This document shows positions 43,111 to 53,035 of a stretch of DNA of 64,000 nt, in pieces. Source of the DNA: Sphingobium sp. 15-1 (GTDB taxonomy: Bacteria; Pseudomonadota; Alphaproteobacteria; Sphingomonadales; Sphingomonadaceae); assembly GCF_013375535.1 (NCBI RefSeq), contig NZ_JABXJG010000002.1:1240001-1304000 (forward strand), in the 5' to 3' direction. Positions within the stretch are counted from its first letter, which is position 1; each line of letters begins with the position of its first letter. The notes below the pieces were generated by a model. That model saw nothing but the letters and a program-made list of their open reading frames with translations, was not told the origin of the DNA and made no database searches. Made by a program: the position numbers and the translations under genes.

Positions 43111-45108
43111 ATGACAGTCGAAGGAGAATTGCTGTGGCGTCCGTCGCAGGATTTTGCGTCCGGATCCAACCTTGCGCAATATATGGAATGGCTAAGGCCG
43201 CGGGGGCATGATTTCACAGACTATCCCGCCCTGTGGCGCTGGTCGGTTGACGAACCCGATGCGTTCTGGGCGTCCTTGTGGGACTATTTCCAGATATGGT
43301 CCGACCGGCCATATGAAGAGGTCTGCACCAAGGGGGCCATGATCGATGCGCGCTGGTTTACCGGATCGCGCGTCAATTATGCCGAACATGTGCTGCGAAA
43401 CCTGGATTCCAGGGGCGGGGACGCAGTGGCCATCCACTATCGGTCCGAAATGCGGCCCGGCGGCACGGTCAGCTGGCAGGAACTCGAGGAGAAGGTCCGC
43501 CGGCTGGCGACCGCGATGCGCGATCTGGGGGTTGTGCCCGGCGATCGGGTCGTATCCTATATGCCCAATATTCCCGAAACGGCCATAGCGATGCTGGCGA
43601 CCGTGGCGATTGGCGCCATCTGGTCGTCCGCGGCGCCGGAATTCGGGGTCGGCACCGTGACGGACCGTTTCGCGCAGATCGAGCCCAAGCTGATCTTTGC
43701 CGCCGATGGTTATCGGTTCGCGGGCAGGGATTTCGACCGGCGCGCGGATATCGCCGCCATCGTCGGGAAACTGCCCACGCTCGAACATCTGGTCTGGCTG
43801 GATTATGCCCATCCATCCGGCGCGCCGGTGGCCCATCGGGGCCTCCGCAAATGGGACGATCTGGTGGCGGGCGACGCGCCGCCGCGCGAGCAGTTCCGCT
43901 ACGAACGGGTGCCGCACGATCATCCGCTCTGGATATTGTTCTCGTCGGGCACCACGGGTCTGCCCAAGCCCATTGTGCAGGGCCATGTCGGCGTGCTGAT
44001 CCAGCATATGAAGGGCATGAGCTTTCATGTGAACATCCGGCCCGGAACCGTGCTGTTCATCTACAGCACGACCGGGTGGATGATGTGGAACTCAACTATG
44101 TCCGCGCTGTGCGTGGGCGGCGGCACCGTCCTGTACGACGGCAGCCCCTTCGCCGATGGCGTGGGAACGCTGTTCGCCGTCGCGCAGGATACCGGCGCGC
44201 ATGTCCTGGGCGCCAGTCCGACGCTGGTGCAGGCCGCGGCCAAGGCCGGTTTCCGGCCGCGCGACCATTTCGCCCTCGATGCGCTGGAGGCGATCATATT
44301 GGGCGGCGCGCCCTCGACGCCCGAAACTTTCGCCTGGTTCTACGACGCTGTGAAACCCGATCTGTGGGTCACATCGCAATGCGGCGGCACGGAACTATGT
44401 TCGGGCATTGTCGGTGGCGTTCCCATCCAGCCCATATATGCGGGCGAGATACAGGGGCCGATGCTGGGCATCGACGTGGCCGCCTTTGACGATCAGGGCC
44501 GTCCCGTGATCGACGAGGTCGGCGAGATGGTCATCACAAAGCCCGTTCCGTCAATGCCGCTCTATTTCTGGAACGACCCCGACAAGTCCCGCTATCGGGC
44601 CAGCTATTTCGAGACCTTTCCGGAGGTCTGGCAGCAGGGCGACCTGTTCAAGATGAACGACAGGCTTGGCTGCTATGTCTACGGAAGGTCGGACGCGACG
44701 CTCAACCGTTTCGGCGTCCGCATCGGCACGGCTGAAATTTACCGCACGCTCGAAAAGGTGGACGGGGTTCAGGACGGGCTGGTGCTGTGCTGCAATCTTG
44801 CGGGCGGCGATTATTACATGCCCTTGTTCGTCAAGCTGAAGGAGGGCGTCGCGCCGGACGATGCGGTCAGGGCAGCAATTATTCGCCGATTGCGCGACGA
44901 GAACAGCCCGCGCCATGTGCCGGATGAAATCCTGTTCGTGCCGGATATTCCCTATACCATGACGGGCAAGCGGTTGGAAATTCCCGTACGCAAGATATTG
45001 CTGGGCGCGGAGGTCGCAAAGGTCGCGAGTAGGGAAACCATGGCCAATCCGGCGAGCCTGGACTGGTTCACCGACTTCGCCGCGTGCAAGGGGCTGGTCG
45101 GGCTGTGA
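43111..45108 (+). CDS. Acetoacetyl-CoA synthetase
   Basis: A 665-residue adenylate-forming ligase. The N-terminal ACS domain (RWFTGSRVNYAEHVLRN) is followed by the P-loop-like LFSSGTTGLPKPIVQGH, then YSTTGWMMWN, TSQCGGTELCSGIVGG, the hinge GRSDATLNRFGVRIGTAEIYR and TGKRLEIPVRKILLG. Length and the GWMMWN block match acetoacetyl-CoA synthetases, which make acetoacetyl-CoA from acetoacetate, ATP and CoA. That would link a released 3-oxoacid to thiolase. A GTG at 43090 is an alternative start; neither has an ideal ribosome-binding site. It stands alone between divergent and convergent neighbours. Confidence 0.92.
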   Translation: MTVEGELLWRPSQDFASGSNLAQYMEWLRPRGHDFTDYPALWRWSVDEPDAFWASLWDYFQIWSDRPYEEVCTKGAMIDARWFTGSRVNYAEHVLRNLDSRGGDAVAIHYRSEMRPGGTVSWQELEEKVRRLATAMRDLGVVPGDRVVSYMPNIPETAIAMLATVAIGAIWSSAAPEFGVGTVTDRFAQIEPKLIFAADGYRFAGRDFDRRADIAAIVGKLPTLEHLVWLDYAHPSGAPVAHRGLRKWDDLVAGDAPPREQFRYERVPHDHPLWILFSSGTTGLPKPIVQGHVGVLIQHMKGMSFHVNIRPGTVLFIYSTTGWMMWNSTMSALCVGGGTVLYDGSPFADGVGTLFAVAQDTGAHVLGASPTLVQAAAKAGFRPRDHFALDALEAIILGGAPSTPETFAWFYDAVKPDLWVTSQCGGTELCSGIVGGVPIQPIYAGEIQGPMLGIDVAAFDDQGRPVIDEVGEMVITKPVPSMPLYFWNDPDKSRYRASYFETFPEVWQQGDLFKMNDRLGCYVYGRSDATLNRFGVRIGTAEIYRTLEKVDGVQDGLVLCCNLAGGDYYMPLFVKLKEGVAPDDAVRAAIIRRLRDENSPRHVPDEILFVPDIPYTMTGKRLEIPVRKILLGAEVAKVASRETMANPASLDWFTDFAACKGLVGL

Positions 45109-45138
45109 CATTCAGGCCCCACCCGGCGGAGGTTTGTA

Positions 45139-46140
45139 TCAGAAGTCGATGGCGATCTTGCCGAAATGCGCGCCTTTTTCCTGAAGCAGAAATGCGGATT
45201 GCAGTTCTTCCAGAGGAAATTGATTGCCGATGACGGGGCGGATGCCCGTTGTCTCCAGCGCGCGGACGGTGTCGAGTTGGTGGCGGCGGCTGCCCACCGT
45301 GATGCCTGCTATCGTCAATTGCTTGCCGAATATCCGCGCGGTCGGCACCGGCCCCTGGATGCCGGCCAGCACGCCGACCAGTGAGATCGTTCCGCCATAG
45401 CGCGTCGCGGCGATGGATTGCTCCAGGGTCGCGGCGCCCCCCGTCTCGACGACGATATCGACGCCTTTGCCGGAAAGCCGGTTCGCAGTCGCGCCCCAAG
45501 CCGGATCGCTGCGATAGTTGATGACCTCGTCCGCGCCGAGCGCGCGTAGCCGCTCCAGCTTTTCGTCGGATGAGGATGTCGCGATGACGCGGGCGCCCAT
45601 CGCCTTGGCCAGTTGCAGGGCGTAGACCGATACGCCGCCGCTGCCCATGACGAGGACCGTGTTGCCCGCCTTCAGTTGGCCCTTGGGGACAAGCGCGCGC
45701 CATGCGGTGACGCCAGCGCAGGTGATCGTGGCGGCTTCCCTGTGGCTGAAGCCGCGTGGCGCATGGGTGAAGGCGTGCCATGGCGCGCAAACCATGTCCC
45801 TGGCGAAACCGTCGATCCCGTCTCCGGGCACGTTGGACGGGCGCGCATCGGGTTCGCGCCCGTCGATCCAGTCAGGAAAGAAGGTGGAAACGACATGATC
45901 GCCAACGGCAAATTCCGTGACATCCGCGCCGACGGCAACGACCGTTCCCGCGCCGTCGGACAGGGGGACAATGCCGGAAACGGTCGGAATCCGGCCGGAT
46001 ACCACACCATAATCATGATAGTTTAGCGAGCTTGCGCTGATCCGGACAACGATTTCGCCTGTCGCCGGAGCCGGGGGTTCCGCCTCTTGGACCAACGCAA
46101 GGTTTCCGATTCCTGGTGCGGGCAAGCGAACGGCTCTCAC
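45139..46140 (-). CDS. Zinc-independent MDR oxidoreductase (quinone reductase-like)
   Basis: A 333-residue medium-chain dehydrogenase/reductase without the cysteine and histidine zinc sites: NYHDYGVVSGRIP, PLSDGAGTVVAVG, ITCAGVTAWRAL and the Rossmann motif VMGSGGVSVYALQLAKAMGA; ATSSS after the second strand favours NADPH. Likely reduces an activated double bond or quinone. GGGAGAG before GTG 46140 sets the start; the open frame reaches 46263 inside the acyl-CoA dehydrogenase. Downstream of that gene by 77 bases on the same strand. Confidence 0.89.
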   Translation of the reverse strand: MRAVRLPAPGIGNLALVQEAEPPAPATGEIVVRISASSLNYHDYGVVSGRIPTVSGIVPLSDGAGTVVAVGADVTEFAVGDHVVSTFFPDWIDGREPDARPSNVPGDGIDGFARDMVCAPWHAFTHAPRGFSHREAATITCAGVTAWRALVPKGQLKAGNTVLVMGSGGVSVYALQLAKAMGARVIATSSSDEKLERLRALGADEVINYRSDPAWGATANRLSGKGVDIVVETGGAATLEQSIAATRYGGTISLVGVLAGIQGPVPTARIFGKQLTIAGITVGSRRHQLDTVRALETTGIRPVIGNQFPLEELQSAFLLQEKGAHFGKIAIDF

Positions 46141-46217
46141 ATTTCTCTCCCTGTCGGTTTTTCGCTTTGGCCGCCTGGCGACGGTCAAGCGGCGTTTCTC
46201 CCTGTTTCCCCTGTCTT

Positions 46218-47432
46218 TCAGCCAACAATTTCGCGACCGAGGAAATGTCGCGCAATGATCCATTTCTGAATTTCGTTGGCGCCCTCGTATATCTCACCGA
46301 TCTTGGAATCGCGATAGATCGCTTCCAAAGCTTTTTGCTCTCCCGTCGCTCCCATTTCCTTGACGAAACCATAGGCGCCGCTGACCTGAATGGCGTCGCG
46401 TGCGACATCGACTGCCGCCCGCGACCCAACGATCTTGGCCATGGCGGCTTCGACTTCGCACGATTCTCCCGCATCATAGATGGCGCCGGCCTTGTGGAAC
46501 AGGGCGCGCGCCTGTTCGATGGCGATGGCATGGTCCGCGAAGGTCATCTGCCAATGCTGGAACCGGCCCAGTTCCTGGCCGAAGACCTTGCGCCGGCTCA
46601 TATGATCGCTCGCTATGTCGAAGGCGGCCTGAGCCATGCCCACACCGACCGCGCCGATGCCCATGCGCCCGATCGTCAACGCACCCAGCGCGCCGCGCAG
46701 TCCCGCCCCCACTTCGCCGACGACATGGTCGTCTGCAACGAAGCTGTCCTCGAACAGTACGTCGGATGTCAGCTGCGGATGATTGCCCATTTTCCGGTCA
46801 GGGTCCGCGACGCTGACGCCATTGTCGCGCATGTTGACGAGCAGCAATGTCTGTGCCTTGTCGCCGGTGCGGCACAGCACCAGCATATGGTCGGCCGCCA
46901 CGGCGTTGGTGATCCATCGCTTGCGCCCCGAAATGCGCCAGCCGCCCTCGACCTTGACCGCTCTGGTCTGCATGCGCGCCGGCGACAGGTCGGTGCTGGC
47001 GTCCGGCTCGCTGGTCGCGAAACTGCACACGATTTCGCCCCTGATGAGCCGGGGGAGATAGGATTGGCGCAGATGCGGCGCTGCCCGGTCGAGCGTCTGG
47101 CCCACAAGGATAAGCTGTGCGTCGAGAAGCGCGGACGCCACGCCCGATGAATAATAGGCGATCTCTTCCAGCGCCACGAGCAGCGAGAGCGTTGGATGCT
47201 TGAGGCCTCGCCCGCCCACATCGGCCGCGAAGGGGATCCCCAATATGCCCGCGGCGGCCATCTGTCCAAGCATGGCCCGAGGAAAGCTGTCTCGCGTTTC
47301 CGCGCGATTGTTCAGTTCATGCGCAACCAGGCGGAGATGGGTGTCGGCAAAATGCCTGACCTCCGCGCGGATGCCCTTCACTTCGTCGGGCAGATAATGA
47401 TCCGACCACAATCGCGTGTCGCGCCTCTCCAT
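46218..47432 (-). CDS. Acyl-CoA dehydrogenase
   Basis: A 404-residue flavin enzyme of ordinary length. FATSEPDASTDLS, RKRWITNAVAADHMLVL, GQELGRFQHWQMTFADHAIAIEQ, VSGAYGFVKE and EIYEGANEIQKWIIARHFLG, with the catalytic Glu in Y-E-G. It introduces a 2,3 double bond in an acyl-CoA. AAGAGG five bases before ATG 47432 is preferred over upstream in-frame ATGs. It is divergent from the TonB receptor at 47707, with an exact operator-like palindrome between them. Confidence 0.93.
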   Translation of the reverse strand: MERRDTRLWSDHYLPDEVKGIRAEVRHFADTHLRLVAHELNNRAETRDSFPRAMLGQMAAAGILGIPFAADVGGRGLKHPTLSLLVALEEIAYYSSGVASALLDAQLILVGQTLDRAAPHLRQSYLPRLIRGEIVCSFATSEPDASTDLSPARMQTRAVKVEGGWRISGRKRWITNAVAADHMLVLCRTGDKAQTLLLVNMRDNGVSVADPDRKMGNHPQLTSDVLFEDSFVADDHVVGEVGAGLRGALGALTIGRMGIGAVGVGMAQAAFDIASDHMSRRKVFGQELGRFQHWQMTFADHAIAIEQARALFHKAGAIYDAGESCEVEAAMAKIVGSRAAVDVARDAIQVSGAYGFVKEMGATGEQKALEAIYRDSKIGEIYEGANEIQKWIIARHFLGREIVG

Positions 47433-47558
47433 GATAGCCTCTTGTCCCATATCATATTTGCCGTTTGAGCCGGTTTCGACCCATCCTGATGGTTTGGATA
47501 TGCTCAAGTATCACGACATGGGCGCAAATCGCGGACAGACGACAGCTTTGCCAGGATG

Positions 47559-47572
47559 ATTACAGGTGTAAT
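47559..47572. promoter_or_regulatory. ATTAC-N4-GTAAT palindrome, exact copy
   Basis: ATTAC AGGT GTAAT, identical to 9349-9362. It lies centrally in the 274-base divergent gap: 126 bases from the acyl-CoA dehydrogenase start and 134 from the receptor start. Confidence 0.62.
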
Positions 47573-47706
47573 AAGCCAGTTCGGACCAGCGGACTGACTT
47601 GAGAACTTCAGCATCGTCAACCAAAAACGTAGACCACAAGAGACATTCGCATTCACGTTTAAGCCGGGGAGCCAAAGGTGGCGTAATACCGGCCGGGGAG
47701 GATTTT

Positions 47707-50148
47707 ATGAAATATCGGTTTTTGCTGGCTGCAAGCGTCGCCGCCCTCTCGCTCTCGCCTGCATATGCGCAGGAGTCGGCGGAAGCTCCGGCGGATCAGG
47801 GGGCGACCTCGCCACAGGCGGCCGTCGACGGCGGCGATATCATCGTCACGGCGCGGCGGCGCGCGGAAACCCTTCAGACCGTGCCCGTCGCCGTTACCGC
47901 GGTGAGCGGCGAAAATCTGAGGTCCTTGGGGGTGGTCAATGCCCTGGATCTTGCGCGCGTGACGCCGTCATTGACGCCGACCAGCGTTTTTTCTTCAAAT
48001 CACCTCAATTTCACCATTCGCGGCCAGGCGCCGGAGAATAATAACTTCGGCAACAATCCGACCGTCGAGATCTATTTTGCAGATGTCGTTCAAATATATC
48101 CATCGCTGGCGGGTATTTATGACATGGATTCCGTCCAGGTCCTGCGCGGGCCCCAGGGTACGTTGTTCGGGCGTGCCGCAAATGGCGGCGCCGTTCTTTA
48201 TTCTCCAAAGGCGCCGGGCAATGAATTCGAGGGATATATTTCTGGCCAGATCGGAAATTATAATGATCGAGAAGTCGAAGGCGCGCTGACCATTCCGGTC
48301 GTGCCTGATGTCTTGAGCATTCGCGTTACGGGCAATGTTGTCCGGCGTGACGGTTATACGAAGATCTTGAACCAGGATAATTTTGACCTGGACAACAAGC
48401 ATTCTGACGCGTTTCGCATCACCGCGAAATTGACGCCGAATGAATGGCTGACCAATACGACCATATTCGATTATTCCAATGTGGATTCGCACCAGAGCTC
48501 ATGGTATCTGCTGGCGGCACGGCCGAACGGATTGGCGTCGACCATTTTCTCGCCTACGTCGCCCTACCCCTTCTTCAACGCGTTCCTTGCTGCCAATCCG
48601 GATCTGGCGGCTATCCCGGGGGTCAGTCAGGGACTTCAGGGCTATCTGAACACGGTGCAACAACTGGGGCCGCGCAAGGTCTATTACAACACGCCGTCGG
48701 ATTTGCTGATATACAAGAACAAGGTACAGAATTTCATCAACAAGCTTGAACTGGACTTTGATGCGGTCAAACTGAAATATGTGCTGGGCTACCAGCGCAT
48801 GTATGTCGCGCTCGGCTATTCCGCGGACGCCTCACCCTTTCCGATACTTGACGGTTATCAGCCGACATTCGCTCCTACCGCGCGTGCGTCGCAGAAAAAG
48901 CAGTTCTCGCACGAGTTGCAGCTGTCCGGAATGGTCGGCAACAACCTCGACTGGATGGTCGGTGGATATTATGAAGAACGTGACGACATAGTTCCTGGCA
49001 ACACGCTCTTTGGCCAGGCGTTTGGTGGCTTTTTTACTGGCTCTACGACCACTGTGCTCAATGGCATCGATACGCGAAGCAAGGCGATTTTCGGTCAGGC
49101 GACATATAAAGTCACGAACAAGCTGCGCGTCACGGGAGGTATTCGCTACACCTGGGATAACATCCATGCACAGAGTTATTCCGCTTTGACGCCCACGGGC
49201 CTTCCCAACGGTCAGGCAAGCGGCATCACTGTATGCCCGGGAACCAACACGCCTTTTTCAGTGTATGAGGCTGCTTGCCGAGGCGTTTTGACCAGGCAGT
49301 CTCCGAACGATGCAAACTGGACCGGCAGCATCGACTGGCGGCCGACGGACAATATGATGTTCTATGCGTCGGCAAAGCATGGCTACCGTCCAGGTGGTGT
49401 TTCGACGACTGTCGTTGTACCTGCACTTCGCGAATATAAGCCCGAATCCATCACCGAATATGAATTGGGCGCCAAACTGAACGGCTATATCGGAACGGTG
49501 CGGGGGCGGCTTGCGCTTTCGCTGTTCCAGCAGGAAATCCGCGACGCGCAACGCGGCGTCATCATCTTCAATCCTCTGACTTCGCAGGCGCAGGGCTTCA
49601 CGACCAATGCCGCCAAGGCGCAGGTTCGTGGTGTCGAGGTTGAAGGCGAACTGATCTTCAACAAATGGTTCCGCATCTCGGGCTTTGCCGATTATACCGA
49701 TGCCAAGTACAAGGCCTTTGACATTCCGGTCATCGGCCTGACCGGGGGCGAACTGGCGATCGTGGGCCATGATGAGGCCACCGCTAATCCCTTTCCCAAT
49801 GTTCCCAAATATCACGCCAGCGTCAACGCGACGGTGACGCTGCCCGTGCCGGACGACTGGGGCAAGATCAGCGTCAACGCCAATTATCTCTACCAGTCGC
49901 GATTTGTCTTTGCCGTGCAGAGCGATCTTGAACCTGAGGCGGTTGCGCCGGGCTACGGGCTGGTGAACGGACGCATTGCGTGGAACGATGTGCTGGGCGC
50001 GCCGGTCGATGCGAGCTTCTTCGTGAACAACCTGACGAACAAGACCTATTTCCGTGGCGGTATCGGCCTTCAGACGCTGCTGGGCATCACGCACGCGTCG
50101 GTCGGCGAGCCGCGGACCTATGGGATGCAGTTGCGCTTTCGCTTCTGA
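47707..50148 (+). CDS. TonB-dependent outer-membrane receptor
   Basis: An 813-residue receptor. Signal peptide MKYRFLLAASVAALSLSPAYAQ, then DIIVTARRRAETLQTVPVAVTA, plug motif VLRGPQGTLFGRAANGG, a long barrel and C-terminal YGMQLRFRF. GGGGAGG five bases upstream fixes ATG 47707, although the frame is open to 47599. Like the frameshifted receptor it has the gapped FGRxAxGGAVL pattern, so these two are related. It heads a run of receptor, amidohydrolase, SDR and receptor on one strand, although the 176-base gap after it holds its own palindrome. Confidence 0.95.
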   Translation: MKYRFLLAASVAALSLSPAYAQESAEAPADQGATSPQAAVDGGDIIVTARRRAETLQTVPVAVTAVSGENLRSLGVVNALDLARVTPSLTPTSVFSSNHLNFTIRGQAPENNNFGNNPTVEIYFADVVQIYPSLAGIYDMDSVQVLRGPQGTLFGRAANGGAVLYSPKAPGNEFEGYISGQIGNYNDREVEGALTIPVVPDVLSIRVTGNVVRRDGYTKILNQDNFDLDNKHSDAFRITAKLTPNEWLTNTTIFDYSNVDSHQSSWYLLAARPNGLASTIFSPTSPYPFFNAFLAANPDLAAIPGVSQGLQGYLNTVQQLGPRKVYYNTPSDLLIYKNKVQNFINKLELDFDAVKLKYVLGYQRMYVALGYSADASPFPILDGYQPTFAPTARASQKKQFSHELQLSGMVGNNLDWMVGGYYEERDDIVPGNTLFGQAFGGFFTGSTTTVLNGIDTRSKAIFGQATYKVTNKLRVTGGIRYTWDNIHAQSYSALTPTGLPNGQASGITVCPGTNTPFSVYEAACRGVLTRQSPNDANWTGSIDWRPTDNMMFYASAKHGYRPGGVSTTVVVPALREYKPESITEYELGAKLNGYIGTVRGRLALSLFQQEIRDAQRGVIIFNPLTSQAQGFTTNAAKAQVRGVEVEGELIFNKWFRISGFADYTDAKYKAFDIPVIGLTGGELAIVGHDEATANPFPNVPKYHASVNATVTLPVPDDWGKISVNANYLYQSRFVFAVQSDLEPEAVAPGYGLVNGRIAWNDVLGAPVDASFFVNNLTNKTYFRGGIGLQTLLGITHASVGEPRTYGMQLRFRF

Positions 50149-50176
50149 CCGTTCGCAATGGGCCGCCGGGCCGCCC

Positions 50177-50190
50177 TTTACATCTGTAAT
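50177..50190. promoter_or_regulatory. ATTAC-N4-GTAAT palindrome, one mismatch
   Basis: TTTAC ATCT GTAAT, 134 bases before the amidohydrolase start and 28 after the receptor stop. It suggests a separate promoter for the amidohydrolase/SDR/receptor part. Confidence 0.48.
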
Positions 50191-50324
50191 GGATGGTCCG
50201 GCGGGCGTGACCTTTGGTCCCCGATATACGATCATGGATGTGGAACAGGATGCGTCTGCATGTAGCGCGCGCCTTGTCATAAAGGGCGGCGGGTAAATCC
50301 GCCATCCGACCATAGGAGACAAGA

Positions 50325-52091
50325 ATGACATACGATCTCATCGTCCGTAACGGTACCATTGTGGATGGGACGGGCGCCGGGCGCGTCGTTGCCGACCTCG
50401 CAGTGTCGGACGGCAGGATCGTGCGGATTGGCGACCTGGGGCAGCAAAAGGCGCTGAAGGAGATCGACGCCATGGGCCGGATCGTTGCTCCGGGGGTGAT
50501 CGACCTGCACACCCATTATGACGCCCCGCTGCATTGGGATCCCTACGCCACGAGCTCTTCGTGGCATGGCACGACTTCCGTGGTGATGGGCAATTGCGGT
50601 TTTGGCTATGCGCCGTGCCGGCCGGAACATCGCGAACGCTACATGATGATGATGGTCAACACCGAACAGGTGCCCTATGAAGCGCAGCAGCAGGCCATCA
50701 ACTGGGAATGGGAAAGCTTCCCTGAATGGCTGGCGCATCTTCGCGCCATGAAGAAGGGGATCAATGTCGGCATGTTCCTGCCGCTCAATCCCCTTCTGGT
50801 TTACGTCAAGGGCGACGAGGTGAAGTCGCGGCCGACGACCGACGCCGAGCGGGCGCGCATGAAACAATTGCTGAACGAAGCGATGGATGCAGGCGCGAGC
50901 GGCTTTAGCCTTTCGTTGCTCGGGAACGGCAATGGCCATGTCGATTTCGATGGCACGCCGGTGCCCACCGACGTCATGGACCCGGAAGACGCCTATTGCC
51001 TGGCGGAACTATTGCGGGAACGCGGCGACGGCATCATCCAGTCGCTGGTTCAGCTGCGGATGGAGTCGCGGCCGGACATTTCGGAAAAGCTTGCTCGCAT
51101 TTCGGGGCGGCCCGTGATCCATAACGTCATCATGGCGGTGGAAGGCTCCGACAATCCGACGCCGGCGCAGCTGGAACTGATAAATCGCTGGAAGAACACG
51201 CTGGACTGGGTCGACCGGATGGAGAAGGAGGGTCTCGAAATCTACCTTCAGTCCGTTACTTTTCGCGGCTGGGCGGAGTTCAAGATCGAGGAATCGACCT
51301 TGTTCAACGCGGTGCCGGTGTTCGAGGAATTTTCCCGCTGCAAGACGACCAGCGAGCGCATGGCGCTGGCCCAGAATGCGGAGTGGCGCAAGGCTGCGCG
51401 GGAATCCTATCGCTACGAATATTTCATTCCCACAGGCGGCGGCTTCGAGAAATATATTCTGGGCTCGGCCATCGGAAGCGAAACCTATCAGCCCTATGAA
51501 GGCATGAAGGTCGGCGACATTGCCGCGAAGCTGGACCGGCATGTTGTGGACGTATTCTTCGATATCCTGGTCGACACGCATATGCAGGTCGATTTTGTTC
51601 TTGCGGAGGCGCAGTCGCGCGACGGCAACAAGATCGAGCAGATATTGCGCCATCCGCGCGTGATCGCCGGGACATCCGATGGGGGTGCGCATGTGAAGAT
51701 GTTCGTGGGCGGGCAATATTCCACCGACCTCATCAACTGGATGGTCAAGGAAGACAAGCGCCTGACGCTGGAGGAAATGCACAATATCCTGAGTGCGCGC
51801 CCGGCGCGGATGTTTGGTTTCCATGACCGTGGCACGCTGGAGGAAGGCAAGGCGGCCGACATCGTGATCTACGATTTGGACACGCTTGGTTTCGAACGCA
51901 AATATGTCGTGGCGAATGATTTGCCCGGCGGAGATTGGCGCCGGACCGTACCAGCGCGCGGCGTCGATTATGTCATCGTCAACGGTCAGGTCGTCATGGA
52001 CCATGGCAAGCCGAGCGGGCTGTTTCCCGGCCAGTACATGACTGGCGGCGATGTCGCTGTGGTCACGGATTTCGCAAACGCGGCGGAATGA
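50325..52091 (+). CDS. Amidohydrolase, N-acyl-D-amino-acid deacylase-like
   Basis: A 588-residue paralogue of the enzyme at 15785. The metal motif is His62-Thr-His64 (DLHTHYD), the family Cys is Cys91 in VVMGNCGFGYAP, and the catalytic Asp is in GTSDGGAHV. AGGAGACAAGA precedes ATG 50325. The two copies share the N-terminal third closely (LHWDPY.TS..WHGTT.VV.GNCGF) but differ further on (KFGVI-type loops and PTDxMDxExAY positions aside), pointing to different substrates of a similar class. Flanked by receptors and an SDR, it may hydrolyse the imported compound or a cyclic intermediate in the cytoplasm. Confidence 0.88.
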   Translation: MTYDLIVRNGTIVDGTGAGRVVADLAVSDGRIVRIGDLGQQKALKEIDAMGRIVAPGVIDLHTHYDAPLHWDPYATSSSWHGTTSVVMGNCGFGYAPCRPEHRERYMMMMVNTEQVPYEAQQQAINWEWESFPEWLAHLRAMKKGINVGMFLPLNPLLVYVKGDEVKSRPTTDAERARMKQLLNEAMDAGASGFSLSLLGNGNGHVDFDGTPVPTDVMDPEDAYCLAELLRERGDGIIQSLVQLRMESRPDISEKLARISGRPVIHNVIMAVEGSDNPTPAQLELINRWKNTLDWVDRMEKEGLEIYLQSVTFRGWAEFKIEESTLFNAVPVFEEFSRCKTTSERMALAQNAEWRKAARESYRYEYFIPTGGGFEKYILGSAIGSETYQPYEGMKVGDIAAKLDRHVVDVFFDILVDTHMQVDFVLAEAQSRDGNKIEQILRHPRVIAGTSDGGAHVKMFVGGQYSTDLINWMVKEDKRLTLEEMHNILSARPARMFGFHDRGTLEEGKAADIVIYDLDTLGFERKYVVANDLPGGDWRRTVPARGVDYVIVNGQVVMDHGKPSGLFPGQYMTGGDVAVVTDFANAAE

Positions 52092-52162
52092 CGACGGCAG
52101 GAAGCCGAACGGTTCCATCCATCGGCTGATGTCGCTGCATCAGGCGACATCGGGAGGTTCTT

Positions 52163-52987
52163 ATGGATTTCGACGAGACACCTGTTCCTGACTTCAGCGG
52201 TCTGGGCCGACTGGATGACCAGGTTTTCGTGGTTCTGGGGGCGGGCCAAGGCATAGGTCGTCAGGCGGCCCATGCCCTCGCCCAGGCGGGCGCGCATGTG
52301 GTTTGCGTCGGCCGGCGGGATGCTGCGACACAACATGTTGCTGACGAGGTCAAGGGCAGCGCCTTCATTGGCGATGCGCAGGACCGGCCGACAATGGTGC
52401 GGCTGTTCGCCGAGATCGAAGCGCGTCATGGAAAGCTGAACGGCATTGTCGACATTATCGCGATCGGCATTGCCGGCGGTATCCTGACCATGGGCGACGA
52501 GGATCTCCAGTGGCAGTTCGACAATGTGCTGCGCCATGCCTATCTGGCGTTGCAGATCGGCGCGCCATTGATGGCGAAATCCGGCGGCGGGAGCATCGTT
52601 CTCGTCAGTTCTGTAGCCGGGCACAGAGTGTGGACCAATCCGGCGTTCGGCTATGGCATCGCAAAGGCGGCGCTCAATCACATGGTCGCCACGGCGGCTG
52701 TCGAACTGGGGCCGCTCAACATCCGGGTCAATGCCGTCGCGCCGGGCCTTGTCACGACGCCGCGCTGGCAGAACCAGACCAGCGAATGGTATGAAGCGGT
52801 CGCGGAAAAATATCCGTTGCGGCGCATCGGCGCGCCGTCCGACATCGGCAGCGTCATCCTGTTTCTCGCGACGGATCTGTCGCGCAATATGACCGGGCAA
52901 AATCTGGTCGCCGATGGCGGGCTCACACTGCTCTCGCCAAAGCCGGTCTCCGACGATGCGTCGGGCTGGTCGAAGGACATGGCGTAG
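52163..52987 (+). CDS. SDR family oxidoreductase
   Basis: A 274-residue short-chain dehydrogenase with an altered cofactor loop, LGAGQGIG (residues 25-32), where Leu replaces the usual Thr, and IIAIGIAGG where NNAG is normal. VSSVAG (Ser) and YGIAK (Tyr, Lys) are intact, and MTGQNLVADGG ends the fold. GGGAGG precedes ATG 52163. It lies 71 bases after the amidohydrolase and 48 before the next receptor, so the three are probably one transcript. Confidence 0.89.
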   Translation: MDFDETPVPDFSGLGRLDDQVFVVLGAGQGIGRQAAHALAQAGAHVVCVGRRDAATQHVADEVKGSAFIGDAQDRPTMVRLFAEIEARHGKLNGIVDIIAIGIAGGILTMGDEDLQWQFDNVLRHAYLALQIGAPLMAKSGGGSIVLVSSVAGHRVWTNPAFGYGIAKAALNHMVATAAVELGPLNIRVNAVAPGLVTTPRWQNQTSEWYEAVAEKYPLRRIGAPSDIGSVILFLATDLSRNMTGQNLVADGGLTLLSPKPVSDDASGWSKDMA

Positions 52988-53035
52988 CCGCCGCTCCGCA
53001 AGCGAGCAGAATAATTACATAAGGGGAGGACAGAC

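Noticed and set aside
53014-53018. ATTAC half-site before the fifth receptor
   Set aside because: No matching GTAAT arm (followed by ATAAGGGG), and it lies close to the ribosome-binding site.
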